A program made the position numbers and the translations under genes. Of a stretch of 64,000 nt of DNA, positions 50,782 through 59,032 are shown in pieces. Position 1 is the stretch's first letter, and the number at the start of each line of letters is the position of its first letter. Origin of the DNA: Bacteroidales bacterium UBA4360 (lineage in GTDB: Bacteria > Bacteroidota > Bacteroidia > Bacteroidales > UBA932); the NCBI GenBank assembly GCA_002393945.1, contig DGSO01000020.1, positions 1 through 64,000 of the forward strand, in the 5' to 3' direction. The notes beneath the pieces were generated by a model. The model searched no databases, was not told the origin of the DNA, and worked only from the letters and a program-made list of their open reading frames with translations.

Positions 50782-51169
50782 CGCACTTCTCACGGCCGGC
50801 TCAGACCGCATGGCCCAGACAGACCCGCACGGATGGACGCTTACCCTCATAAGCGTTGTCGTGGTTTTCACTGCGCTCATCATCCTGTATTTCGTTTACA
50901 GTTTCTCGGGTAAGGTCTTCTCCGGGGCTTTCAAGACAAAACGCCGCTCCGGGAAGAAAGCAGCCGCTCCGGACGGGGAAGTCGCAGCGGCCATTGCGGC
51001 AGCCATCGACATGGAAAACGGAGGCGAGACCTATGCCGCCATCGCAGCTGCGGTCCACATGTACCTCAGCGATGCCGTCCACGACCATGAGCCGCTGGTG
51101 CTCACTATCCGCCACAAGGACACTCCATGGGAAACAAAATCCCTTAATTTCAGAAAATTACCTAGATAA
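50762..51169 (+). CDS. OadG/MmdD-like small membrane subunit
   Basis: A 135-residue protein with one membrane helix (about 22-45, LTLISVVVVFTALIILYFVY) and a cytoplasmic tail rich in Ala and Lys followed by VAAAIAAAIDMENGGETYAAI. It matches the OadG-family gamma/delta subunit that assembles the decarboxylase on the membrane. The start at 50762 overlaps mmdA by 20 nt. Confidence 0.75.
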   Translation: MTTSLYSALLTAGSDRMAQTDPHGWTLTLISVVVVFTALIILYFVYSFSGKVFSGAFKTKRRSGKKAAAPDGEVAAAIAAAIDMENGGETYAAIAAAVHMYLSDAVHDHEPLVLTIRHKDTPWETKSLNFRKLPR

Positions 51170-51172
51170 GAT

Positions 51173-51595
51173 ATGAAAGAGTATAAATTTACCATCAACG
51201 GAAAGGAATATAACGTATGCGTTGGTGAAGCAGAAGGAAAAATACTGCCAGTAAAGGTCAACGGGGCCGATTATGAGGTTCAGCTCGAAAACGCTCCTGC
51301 AGCAGCGCCTGCACCGGTTGTAAAAGCAGCAGCCGCTCCCGTACAGGAAGCAGCAAAGCCCGCTGCAGCGGCACCTGCCGGCGGCAAGACTGTCCAGAGC
51401 CCTCTTCCCGGCATCATCATCAGCGTAGACGTAAAGGAAGGCCAGGCTGTAAAGCGCGGCCAGAAGGTTGCCGTAATCGAGGCAATGAAGATGGAAAACG
51501 ACATCCTTGCCGAAGTTGACGGCACCATCACTGCCATCCACGTCGGAAAGGGCGATTCGGTACTCGAAGGGGCAGACATCGTAACCATTGGCTGA
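51173..51595 (+). CDS. mmdC: Biotin carboxyl carrier subunit of the decarboxylase
   Basis: A 140-residue carrier. A flexible Ala/Pro linker (about 43-70) precedes the biotinyl domain, whose EAMKMEND holds the biotinylated lysine, K106. It shuttles CO2 between the alpha subunit and the membrane beta subunit. Its stop overlaps the next gene's start by one base. Confidence 0.88.
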   Translation: MKEYKFTINGKEYNVCVGEAEGKILPVKVNGADYEVQLENAPAAAPAPVVKAAAAPVQEAAKPAAAAPAGGKTVQSPLPGIIISVDVKEGQAVKRGQKVAVIEAMKMENDILAEVDGTITAIHVGKGDSVLEGADIVTIG

Positions 51596-52755
51596 TGGAT
51601 ACTATAATTGACAGTCTGAGGCAGTTCTGGCAGTTCACTGGTTTTGCCAACTGCACATGGCAGCACCTTGCCATGATTGCAATCGGCCTCATCTTCATTA
51701 CCCTTGGCATAGTCAAAAAGTGGGAACCGCTGCTTCTGGTGCCTATCGGCTTCGGCATGATCATAGGCAATATACCCCTTTTCTTTGACCCGGCCACGGG
51801 AGTCGGCCTGAAGATAGGCATATACGAGGAAGGGTCTGTCCTCAATATCCTGTACCACGGAGTGAGAAACGGCTGGTATCCGCCGCTGATCTTCCTTGGC
51901 ATCGGCGCCATGACGGACTTTTCGGCACTTATTTCGCAGCCGAGGCTGATACTTATCGGCGCGGCTGCACAGCTTGGCATTTTCGGGGCATATCTTCTCG
52001 CCCTGGCCCTTGGATTCGCGCCCAACGAGGCCGGAGCCATCGGCATTATTGGCGGTGCAGACGGTCCTACGGCCATTTTCCTGAGCTCCAAGCTGGCACC
52101 TGAACTGATGGGCGCCATCGCGGTATCGGCATACTCATACATGGCTCTTGTCCCCGTTATCCAGAAGCCTATCATGCTGCTTCTTACAACGAAGAAAGAG
52201 CGTTTGATAAGGATGAACAAGCCCCGTACGGTGAGCCAGAAGGAGAAGATCATCTTCCCTATCGTAGGCTTCATCTGCACGGCCTTCATAGTTCCGAGCG
52301 GCCTTCCCCTTCTGGGCATGCTCTTCTTCGGAAATCTTCTCAAGGAAAGCGGAGTCACGAAGCGCCTGGCAGCAACCGCCGGCGGCCCGCTTATCGACAT
52401 CGTGACAACCCTCATCGGCCTCACGGTAGGCGCATCCACCCAGGCCGATGTGTTCCTGACCGGGAAATCAGTCCTCATCTTCGGACTCGGTCTCGTTTCC
52501 TTCGTGATCGCGACATTCTTCGGCGTGAGTTTCGTCAAGTTCATGAACCTGTTCCTGCCGGAAGGCAAGAAGGTCAATCCGCTCATCGGCAATGCCGGCG
52601 TTTCGGCAGTTCCGGATGCGGCGCGCGTATCCGAGACAGTCGGACTCGAGGCCGATCCTTCCAACCATCTTCTCACCCATGCAATGGCCCCCAACGTGGC
52701 CGGTGTGATCGGTTCCGCAGTTGCGGCAGGTATCCTTCTGGGATTCCTCGGTTAG
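51595..52755 (+). CDS. mmdB: Sodium-translocating decarboxylase beta subunit
   Basis: A 386-residue membrane protein with about 9-11 helices. It decarboxylates carboxybiotin and exports Na+. The key motif GGADGPTAIFLSS has Asp at 156, matching the essential D203 of the Klebsiella OadB, and NAGVSAVPDAARVSE is the second conserved re-entrant region. Last gene of the mmd set and followed by a terminator. Confidence 0.9.
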   Translation: MDTIIDSLRQFWQFTGFANCTWQHLAMIAIGLIFITLGIVKKWEPLLLVPIGFGMIIGNIPLFFDPATGVGLKIGIYEEGSVLNILYHGVRNGWYPPLIFLGIGAMTDFSALISQPRLILIGAAAQLGIFGAYLLALALGFAPNEAGAIGIIGGADGPTAIFLSSKLAPELMGAIAVSAYSYMALVPVIQKPIMLLLTTKKERLIRMNKPRTVSQKEKIIFPIVGFICTAFIVPSGLPLLGMLFFGNLLKESGVTKRLAATAGGPLIDIVTTLIGLTVGASTQADVFLTGKSVLIFGLGLVSFVIATFFGVSFVKFMNLFLPEGKKVNPLIGNAGVSAVPDAARVSETVGLEADPSNHLLTHAMAPNVAGVIGSAVAAGILLGFLG

Positions 52756-52777
52756 GTTTTTACAAAATACAGTCTTC

Positions 52778-52810
52778 AAACCGGCGTGATTTATTCATAC
52801 CGGTTTTTTT
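52778..52810 (+). terminator. Terminator of the mmd operon
   Basis: 7-bp stem AAACCGG (52778-52784)/CCGGTTT (52800-52806) with T run to 52810, 23 nt after the mmdB stop. Confidence 0.8.
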
Positions 52811-52829
52811 ATAAAAACGTTAATTAATT

Positions 52830-52859
52830 TTTGATTTTTGCTTAAAATTTTTAACTTTG
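52830..52859 (+). promoter_or_regulatory. Promoter of the iorAB operon
   Basis: -7 TAACTTTG at 52852-52859 with TTTG at 52830-52833, 18 nt upstream. Leader about 45 nt to the ATG at 52909. Confidence 0.55.
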
Positions 52860-52908
52860 TAAGCAAATGGGCAATTAAAACAATAACCACAAGCCCTGAT
52901 ATAACACT

Positions 52909-54501
52909 ATGGCTGAAAAAAACCTATTGCTTGGAGACGAGGCACTTGCTCTGGGTGCCATCCATGCCGGCCTTTCCGGCGTTTACGCCTACCCCGGCAC
53001 GCCTTCTACAGAGATTACGGAGTATATCCAGGGACACCCCCTAACTCGTGAAAGAAACATCCACTGCGACTGGTCTTCAAACGAGAAGACTGCAATGGAA
53101 GGAGCCCTTGGAATGTCTTATGCAGGCAAGCGTGCACTCGTGTGCATGAAACACGTTGGCATGAACGTGTGCGCCGATCCTCTCATGGGTTCTGCAATGA
53201 CAGGAGCGAACGGCGGTCTCATCATAGCCGCCTGCGACGATCCTTCCATGCACAGTTCACAGAACGAGCAGGATTCCCGCTTCTGGGGCACCTTCGGCAT
53301 GCTGCCCGTATTCGAACCTTCCAACCAGCAGGAGACCTATAATATGACCCGCGCGGCGCTGGATTATTCGGAAAAACGCGGCATCCCTGTCATCATGAGG
53401 CTGACTACCCGCATGGCCCACAGCCGCGCCGTGGTAGAAAGCGCCCCTATGCGCGAACAGAATCAGCTCCACTACCCGGAAAAAGCCCGCCAGTGGGTTA
53501 CGCTTCCTGTCAATGCAAGGGTAAGGAACCGCGAACTCATCAAGGATTATGCGCTCTTCGAAGAGGATGCAGCCGCCTCCGAGTTCAACTGGCTCAAGGA
53601 CGGCCCGGACAGGAGTCTCGGCATAATTGCCTGCGGTATAGGATACAACTACCTCATGGAGAACTATCCCGACGGCTGCCCGTTCCCGGTTCTCAAGGTG
53701 AGCCAGTATCCTTTCCCCAGGAAACTTGCGCTTGAACTAGCCTCGAAGGTGAAGGCCGTACTCGTCATAGAAGAAGGCCAGCCGCTGGTAGAGGAACGCA
53801 TGAAGGGATACTTCCCCACTCCCGTACCTGTAAAGGGACGTCTTGACGGGACTCTTCCCAGGGATGGAGAACTCTCACCGGATGCCGTCCGCGCTGCAGT
53901 GGGCCTCCCTGCACTTCCGCAGTACAACACATCGGAAGTGGTGGTTCCGCGTCCGCCGGCACTTTGCCAGGGCTGCGGGCACAGGGACTTCTATACGGCT
54001 CTCAACAATGCCCTGAAGGATTATCCCGGAGCGAGGGTATTCGGCGATATCGGCTGCTACACCCTTGGCTGGATGCCTCCGTTCAACAGCCTTCATACCT
54101 GCGTGGAAATGGGCGCTTCATGCACCATGGCCCAGGGCGCCGCATTCAGCGGAACCTGGCCTGCAGTTGCCGTCATCGGCGATTCCACCTTCACCCACAG
54201 CGGCATGACAGGCCTTCTTGACGCAGTGAACAGCAAGGCCGATATAACCCTCTGCATATCCGACAACCTCACCACCGGCATGACCGGCGGCCAGGATTCT
54301 GCCGGCACAGGCCGCATCGAAGCCATCTGCCAGGGACTCGGCGTCGAACCTGAGCATATCCGCACTATCGTCCCTCTCCCCAAGAACTATCCGGACATGG
54401 AGAAAGTCATCAAGGAGGAACTCGACTACCACGGCGTTTCCGTCATCGTATGCCGCCGCGAATGTATCCAGACACTTAGAAGACACGCTGCCAAAAAGTA
54501 A
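52909..54501 (+). CDS. iorA: Indolepyruvate ferredoxin oxidoreductase alpha subunit
   Basis: A 530-residue thiamine-dependent enzyme. With IorB it converts aryl pyruvates (indole-, phenyl- or hydroxyphenylpyruvate) plus CoA to arylacetyl-CoA and reduced ferredoxin. The N-terminal half has YAYPGTPSTEITEYI, and the C-terminal half holds the TPP site (GDSTFTHSGMTGL, SDNLTTGMTGGQ). Cys in LCQGCGH and GDIGCY may hold a proximal cluster. It lacks the C-terminal diferredoxin domain of archaeal IorA, which is about 100 residues longer. Confidence 0.88.
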   Translation: MAEKNLLLGDEALALGAIHAGLSGVYAYPGTPSTEITEYIQGHPLTRERNIHCDWSSNEKTAMEGALGMSYAGKRALVCMKHVGMNVCADPLMGSAMTGANGGLIIAACDDPSMHSSQNEQDSRFWGTFGMLPVFEPSNQQETYNMTRAALDYSEKRGIPVIMRLTTRMAHSRAVVESAPMREQNQLHYPEKARQWVTLPVNARVRNRELIKDYALFEEDAAASEFNWLKDGPDRSLGIIACGIGYNYLMENYPDGCPFPVLKVSQYPFPRKLALELASKVKAVLVIEEGQPLVEERMKGYFPTPVPVKGRLDGTLPRDGELSPDAVRAAVGLPALPQYNTSEVVVPRPPALCQGCGHRDFYTALNNALKDYPGARVFGDIGCYTLGWMPPFNSLHTCVEMGASCTMAQGAAFSGTWPAVAVIGDSTFTHSGMTGLLDAVNSKADITLCISDNLTTGMTGGQDSAGTGRIEAICQGLGVEPEHIRTIVPLPKNYPDMEKVIKEELDYHGVSVIVCRRECIQTLRRHAAKK

Positions 54502-54507
54502 ACAGCC

Positions 54508-55092
54508 ATGAAAAAGGACATTATTCTTGCAGGCGTGGGAGGACAGGGTATCCTCTCCATCGCAACAGTTATCGGTTCTGCCGCTCTTGAGCAGGGCCTT
54601 TACCTCAAGCAGGCAGAAGTACACGGCATGAGCCAGAGGGGCGGCGACGTCCAGAGCCACCTCCGCCTGAGTTCAGAGCCCATATACAGCGACCTTATTC
54701 CCAAGGGCGGCGCAGACCTCATCGTCTCCCTTGAGCCGATGGAGGCTCTCCGTTATGTCCCCTGCCTCGACCGGAACGGATGGATCATAACCAACACCGC
54801 TCCCTTAGTAAATATTCCCAATTACCCGGACATTGAGAAAGTAAAGGACGAACTGTCCTGCTATACCAATGTAATAGCGTTCGACGTCGACGCCCTGGCA
54901 AAGGACCTCGGCACGCCCCGCGGCGCAAACATGGTTCTTCTGGGCGCAACGGCTGCCGCTCTGGGCATTCTGGATGCAGACAAGCTCCGTGACGGTATAC
55001 GCCGCGTATTTGCACGTAAAGGCGAGGCCGTGGTGGAATCCAACCTCAAGGCATTCAACGCAGGACTTGAGTATTCACTAAAGCAGAAGTAG
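54508..55092 (+). CDS. iorB: Indolepyruvate ferredoxin oxidoreductase beta subunit
   Basis: A 194-residue IorB. The motif GVGGQGILSIATVIGSAA near the N-terminus and EVHGMSQRGGDVQSHLR (about 40-56) are family signatures of the CoA-binding gamma-type domain. No Fe-S motif, as expected. Starts 6 nt after iorA. Confidence 0.9.
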   Translation: MKKDIILAGVGGQGILSIATVIGSAALEQGLYLKQAEVHGMSQRGGDVQSHLRLSSEPIYSDLIPKGGADLIVSLEPMEALRYVPCLDRNGWIITNTAPLVNIPNYPDIEKVKDELSCYTNVIAFDVDALAKDLGTPRGANMVLLGATAAALGILDADKLRDGIRRVFARKGEAVVESNLKAFNAGLEYSLKQK

Positions 55093-55093
55093 C

Positions 55094-56404
55094 ATGGAAA
55101 AACCCTTGGAAAAGAAAGTGCTGGACGAAGCCCTTGCAGAAATGGGCATTGAGGATGTTTCCCGCACTACCATACGCCAGTGCTCCATGCTTGGAAGCAT
55201 GCTGGAGGAACGGGCCGGAGAGAAGTTCTCCCACCTGGAGTTCGGCGTCCCCGGTATTCCTGCCTGCCCTATCGGCATAGAAGCGCAGAAAAAGGCTCTT
55301 GACAACGGTATCCCTTCGATTTACCCGTCGGTCCAGGGCCTGCCTGAGCTGAAAAAGAACGCCGCCCGGTTCGTGAAGGCTTTCATTGACGTGGACATAG
55401 ATCCAAAGGGCATAGTGCCCACCGTGGGCTCCATGCAGGGCAGCATGACAAGCATCCTGGAATGCTCTCAGCTCGATCCACGGAAAGACACAATCCTGTA
55501 CATCTGCCCGGGTTTTTCCGCCCACGGCCGCCAGCCCGACATCCTCGGAATCAAGAACCTGACCTTCGACATATATGAATACAGGGCCGAAAAACTCCGC
55601 GAGAAACTGGAGTCCTATTTCAAGGAAGGCAATATCGCCGCCATCCTGTATTCCAACCCCAACAACCCGGCCTGGATCTGCCTCACGGAAGAGGAACTCA
55701 AGATAATCGGAGACCTTGCAAACAAGTATGACGTAATAGTCCTCGAGGACATGGCATACCTATGCATGGACTTCAGAAAGGACATGTCAGTCCCCTTCCA
55801 GCCGCCGTTCCAAAGCACTGTCGCCCGCTACACGGACAACTATGTCCTCCTCATTTCCGGCAGCAAGATATTCAGCTACGCCGGAGAGAGAATCGCCATC
55901 GTATGCATTTCAGACAAGCTCTATCACAGGGAGTATCCTGCGCTCAAGAAGAAATGGGGCATGGGAAAGTTCGGAGACAACTTCATTCTCAACTATCTCT
56001 ATGTGAATACGTCAGGCGCTTCACATTCGGCGCAGTATGCCCTTTCGGCCATGTTCGAAGCTGCCGTAGACGGGAGATACAATTTCGTGAAGGAACTCAG
56101 GGACTACGGATTCAGGGCCCATCGCTCACGCGAAATCTTCGACCGCAACGGTTTCCATCTCGTGTATGACAAGGACATGGAACAGACCATTTCCGACGGC
56201 TTCTTCTATACGGTGGAATATAAGGATCTGAGCAACAAGGCTCTTCTTGAAGCCCTTCTCAGATGCGGCATCATTGCCATTCCGCTCAACACCACCGGAA
56301 GCGGCCAGTGCGGCATCCGCGTCTGCGTTTCGCGCCTTCTCAGCGACGAAGACTTCGACCTTCTGGACAAGCATCTCAAGCTCTTTGTAAAACTCGTAAA
56401 CTAA
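55094..56404 (+). CDS. PLP aminotransferase, class I/II
   Basis: A 436-residue fold-type I aminotransferase. The Schiff-base lysine is in SGSKIFSYAGERIAI (about residues 256-270), with NPNNPAW and VLEDMAYLCMD upstream. In this operon it most likely converts aromatic amino acids to the 2-oxo acids used by IorAB (inference). Starts one base after the iorB stop. Confidence 0.82.
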   Translation: MEKPLEKKVLDEALAEMGIEDVSRTTIRQCSMLGSMLEERAGEKFSHLEFGVPGIPACPIGIEAQKKALDNGIPSIYPSVQGLPELKKNAARFVKAFIDVDIDPKGIVPTVGSMQGSMTSILECSQLDPRKDTILYICPGFSAHGRQPDILGIKNLTFDIYEYRAEKLREKLESYFKEGNIAAILYSNPNNPAWICLTEEELKIIGDLANKYDVIVLEDMAYLCMDFRKDMSVPFQPPFQSTVARYTDNYVLLISGSKIFSYAGERIAIVCISDKLYHREYPALKKKWGMGKFGDNFILNYLYVNTSGASHSAQYALSAMFEAAVDGRYNFVKELRDYGFRAHRSREIFDRNGFHLVYDKDMEQTISDGFFYTVEYKDLSNKALLEALLRCGIIAIPLNTTGSGQCGIRVCVSRLLSDEDFDLLDKHLKLFVKLVN

Positions 56405-56410
56405 GCCCGA

Positions 56411-57703
56411 ATGAAATATGTATCTGCCGACGAGGCCGTAAAACTCGTCCGAAGCGGCGACACCGTCGTCTGTCAGGGAGGAACCTCGGTTCCAGTCATC
56501 CTTCAGGAAGCACTTGCAAGAAGGCATGATGAACTCAGGGACGTCCAGATTGTCTGCGGCTTCAACATTACCGCCGGCGAAGCACCTTTCTGCAAGCCTG
56601 AATACAAGGACTCGTTCCTGGTGAACAGCATTTTCATCAGCGGCGACCAGCGCAAGCACATTGCCGCCGGTTACGGAACCATGACGCCGGCTTTCCTGGG
56701 AGAGGTTCCGGGGCTCTTCCGCCGCGGTGAAATCCCGGTGGACGTAGCCTTCATCAACTGCTCCCTTCCGGACGAGAACGGCTACTGCAGCTATGGTATT
56801 TCAGCCGATATCGCCGTATCGGCAGTGGAATGCGCGCGGGTAGTCATCGCCCAGGTGAGCCCCAACATTCCCTACCTGTACGGAAAGTGCCTCATACATG
56901 AGTCCAAGATAAGCGCGGCTGTATACTGCGAGGAGCCGCCCCTCGGCATGGTCTTCGGGGAGCCGACGCCCATCGAGGCGGCCATTGGCGCCAATGTCGC
57001 TTCCCAGATTCCGGACGGCGCCTGCCTGCAGATAGGCGTCGGAGGCATCCCGAACGCCGTTTTGAACGGGATAAAGCACCATCAGCACCTGGGCCTTCAC
57101 ACTGAGGCCATGACCGACGGCGTCATCCGCCTCATCAAGGAGGGCGTAATCGACAATTCGCTGAAGAAAGTGCATCCGGGAGTTAGCGTCGCGGCCCTTG
57201 CCATAGGCTCGGCGCCCATGTACAAGTACATAGACCACAACAAAACCATGGAGTTCTTCGACGTGGCCTATACCAACAATCCCTTCCTCATCGCCCAGAA
57301 CCCCAGGGCCTGCGCCATCAATTCGGCGATAGAGGTGGATCTTACAGGACAGGTCTGTGCCGATTCCATCGGCGAAATGATCTTCTCAAGCGTCGGCGGC
57401 CAGCATGATTTCATGTATGGCTGCGCACTGGCCGAGGGCGGACGCACCTTCATCGCACTCCCCTCCCGCACATCCAAGGGAAAGGCCAAGATCGTCCCCA
57501 CCCTGACACCCGGGGCCGGAGTGGTTACGACAAGGTTCCAGACACAATATGTTGCTACTGAATACGGTATAGTTTACCTGAGGAACCTTTCACTGGCCCA
57601 GCGGGCTAAAGCACTGATTTCGATAGCTCACCCGGACGACCGGGATGAACTGGAAAAAGCCGCATGCAAGCGCTTCGGATACAGTTTTTTGAGACTCAAA
57701 TAG
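56411..57703 (+). CDS. Acetyl-CoA hydrolase/CoA-transferase family protein
   Basis: A 430-residue family I CoA-transferase of the acetyl-CoA hydrolase/4-hydroxybutyrate CoA-transferase type. The QIGVGGIPNAVL stretch and NSAIEVDLTGQV (carrying the likely catalytic Glu), then SVGGQHDF, are family motifs. In this operon it could move CoA from arylacetyl-CoA to acetate, conserving the thioester energy (inference). Last gene before the terminator. Confidence 0.85.
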   Translation: MKYVSADEAVKLVRSGDTVVCQGGTSVPVILQEALARRHDELRDVQIVCGFNITAGEAPFCKPEYKDSFLVNSIFISGDQRKHIAAGYGTMTPAFLGEVPGLFRRGEIPVDVAFINCSLPDENGYCSYGISADIAVSAVECARVVIAQVSPNIPYLYGKCLIHESKISAAVYCEEPPLGMVFGEPTPIEAAIGANVASQIPDGACLQIGVGGIPNAVLNGIKHHQHLGLHTEAMTDGVIRLIKEGVIDNSLKKVHPGVSVAALAIGSAPMYKYIDHNKTMEFFDVAYTNNPFLIAQNPRACAINSAIEVDLTGQVCADSIGEMIFSSVGGQHDFMYGCALAEGGRTFIALPSRTSKGKAKIVPTLTPGAGVVTTRFQTQYVATEYGIVYLRNLSLAQRAKALISIAHPDDRDELEKAACKRFGYSFLRLK

Positions 57704-57712
57704 ATTCGAAAC

Positions 57713-57747
57713 AATCGGGCAGGTCCTCTTGCCCGATTATTTTTTTA
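57713..57747 (+). terminator. Terminator of the iorAB operon
   Basis: Perfect 9-bp stem AATCGGGCA (57713-57721)/TGCCCGATT (57730-57738), 8-nt loop, and an eight-T run (57740-57747). Confidence 0.9.
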
Positions 57748-57759
57748 TTGCTATATTTG
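57728..57759 (+). promoter_or_regulatory. Promoter of the V-type ATPase operon
   Basis: -7 TATATTTG at 57752-57759 with CTTG at 57728-57731, 20 nt upstream; the -33-like box lies in the loop/3' arm of the preceding terminator. ATG at 57782. Confidence 0.5.
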
Positions 57760-57781
57760 TAAATTAACTAAATGCATTCAT

Positions 57782-58387
57782 ATGGACAAACTCCAGGAAC
57801 TTACAGAGAAACTCTATAACGAGGGACTTGCAAAGGGTAAAGAAGAGGGAGAGGCTCTCCTTCAGAAGGCTCGCGAAGAAGCCGCCCAGATAGTGAAAAA
57901 GGCCCAGGAAGAAGCAGAGGCCATTATTGCAGGGGCAAAGAAAGACGCCGAAAACTACCGCATCAAGGTGGAAGGAGATGTACGCATGGCATCTCAGAGC
58001 GCACTTCTCACCACCCGTAACGCCATCGAGAACCTTCTGGTTGCAGAAGCCACCGAAAAGGGTGTTGCCGGAGCCCTCTCTGAGGAAGAATACCTCAAGG
58101 GAATCATCTCTGCAGTGGCAAAGAATTTCTCTGCCCAGGAACCTGCAGACCTCGCCCTCGTTCTTCCGGAAAACCTAAAGGCCGGCCTCGAGCCCTATGT
58201 CAAGAACGAGCTTGCAAAGGCCGTAGGCAAGGGCGTGGAAGCCACTTTCTCCAAGAAAATCGGCGCTGGATTCAAGATCGGCCCCAAGGACGGCAGTTAC
58301 TTCATCAGCCTTACCGATGAGAGTTTCAAGACGCTCATCGGCGAATATCTCAGGCCTGCCACAAGGAAAATCCTCTTCGGTGAATGA
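57782..58387 (+). CDS. ntpE: V/A-type ATPase subunit E
   Basis: A 201-residue peripheral stalk subunit. An Ala/Glu/Lys-rich coiled coil fills residues 1-75 and the globular C-terminal part contains the GAGFKIGPKDGSYFISLTDE segment. It holds the catalytic head to subunit I. First gene of the operon; its stop overlaps the next gene by ATGA. Confidence 0.88.
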   Translation: MDKLQELTEKLYNEGLAKGKEEGEALLQKAREEAAQIVKKAQEEAEAIIAGAKKDAENYRIKVEGDVRMASQSALLTTRNAIENLLVAEATEKGVAGALSEEEYLKGIISAVAKNFSAQEPADLALVLPENLKAGLEPYVKNELAKAVGKGVEATFSKKIGAGFKIGPKDGSYFISLTDESFKTLIGEYLRPATRKILFGE

Positions 58388-59028
58388 GTAATTTCGAGTA
58401 TATAGTCTCCGGCCTTCCGGTCCTGACGTCGGATTACAAGTACGCCGCCGGTGAAAGCTTCAAAGAGACAGTGGAAGAAATCCGCAGCCTTCTTTCCGAC
58501 AAGGATGCGGCCACGCTTGATTTCCTCCTGAAGGGGTTCGATGCCGACAGCCTCAATGAAGATTTCTACGCATCCGCACTTTCCCATCCGGATGCCTTCA
58601 TTCGGGATTACTTCCGCTTCGACCTCAATCTCCGCAATGCCAAGGTACGTTACCTTAACCGCCAGATTGGCCGCCCGGAGAACTTGGACGTCATCACCGG
58701 AATGGGTTCGGAGGATGACCTCAGCGTGGATATCGACGGATACCGCTTCAACCCCGGAGAATTCGCGGAAGCGGACAAAGTGGAATCAGTCCTGTCGCTT
58801 ACAGACCTCCTTGCACGTGAAAAGGGTCTGGATGACGTCTGCTGGGAAAAACTGGATGCACTGCAGGTATTCCACTATTTCGACCTCACGTCCGTCCTCT
58901 GTTTTGTGGCCAAGCTCCACATAGTGGACAGATGGCTCTCCCTTGACCACGAAAAGGGCAAGCAGCTGTTCCGCCGCCTTACAGACGAGGTGCGCGGAAC
59001 CTTCAAAGGTGTAAATTATACAGAGTAA
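58384..59028 (+). CDS. DUF2764 family protein of the V-type ATPase operon
   Basis: A 214-residue soluble, helical protein beginning YIVSGLPVLTSDYKY. DUF2764 genes sit between subunits E and A in V-type ATPase operons of Bacteroidetes, chlamydiae and spirochaetes where no subunit C gene is present. It may replace subunit C at the central socket; this is an inference from position and size, as direct evidence is not known to me. Confidence 0.8.
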   Translation: MSNFEYIVSGLPVLTSDYKYAAGESFKETVEEIRSLLSDKDAATLDFLLKGFDADSLNEDFYASALSHPDAFIRDYFRFDLNLRNAKVRYLNRQIGRPENLDVITGMGSEDDLSVDIDGYRFNPGEFAEADKVESVLSLTDLLAREKGLDDVCWEKLDALQVFHYFDLTSVLCFVAKLHIVDRWLSLDHEKGKQLFRRLTDEVRGTFKGVNYTE

Positions 59029-59032
59029 ATAT

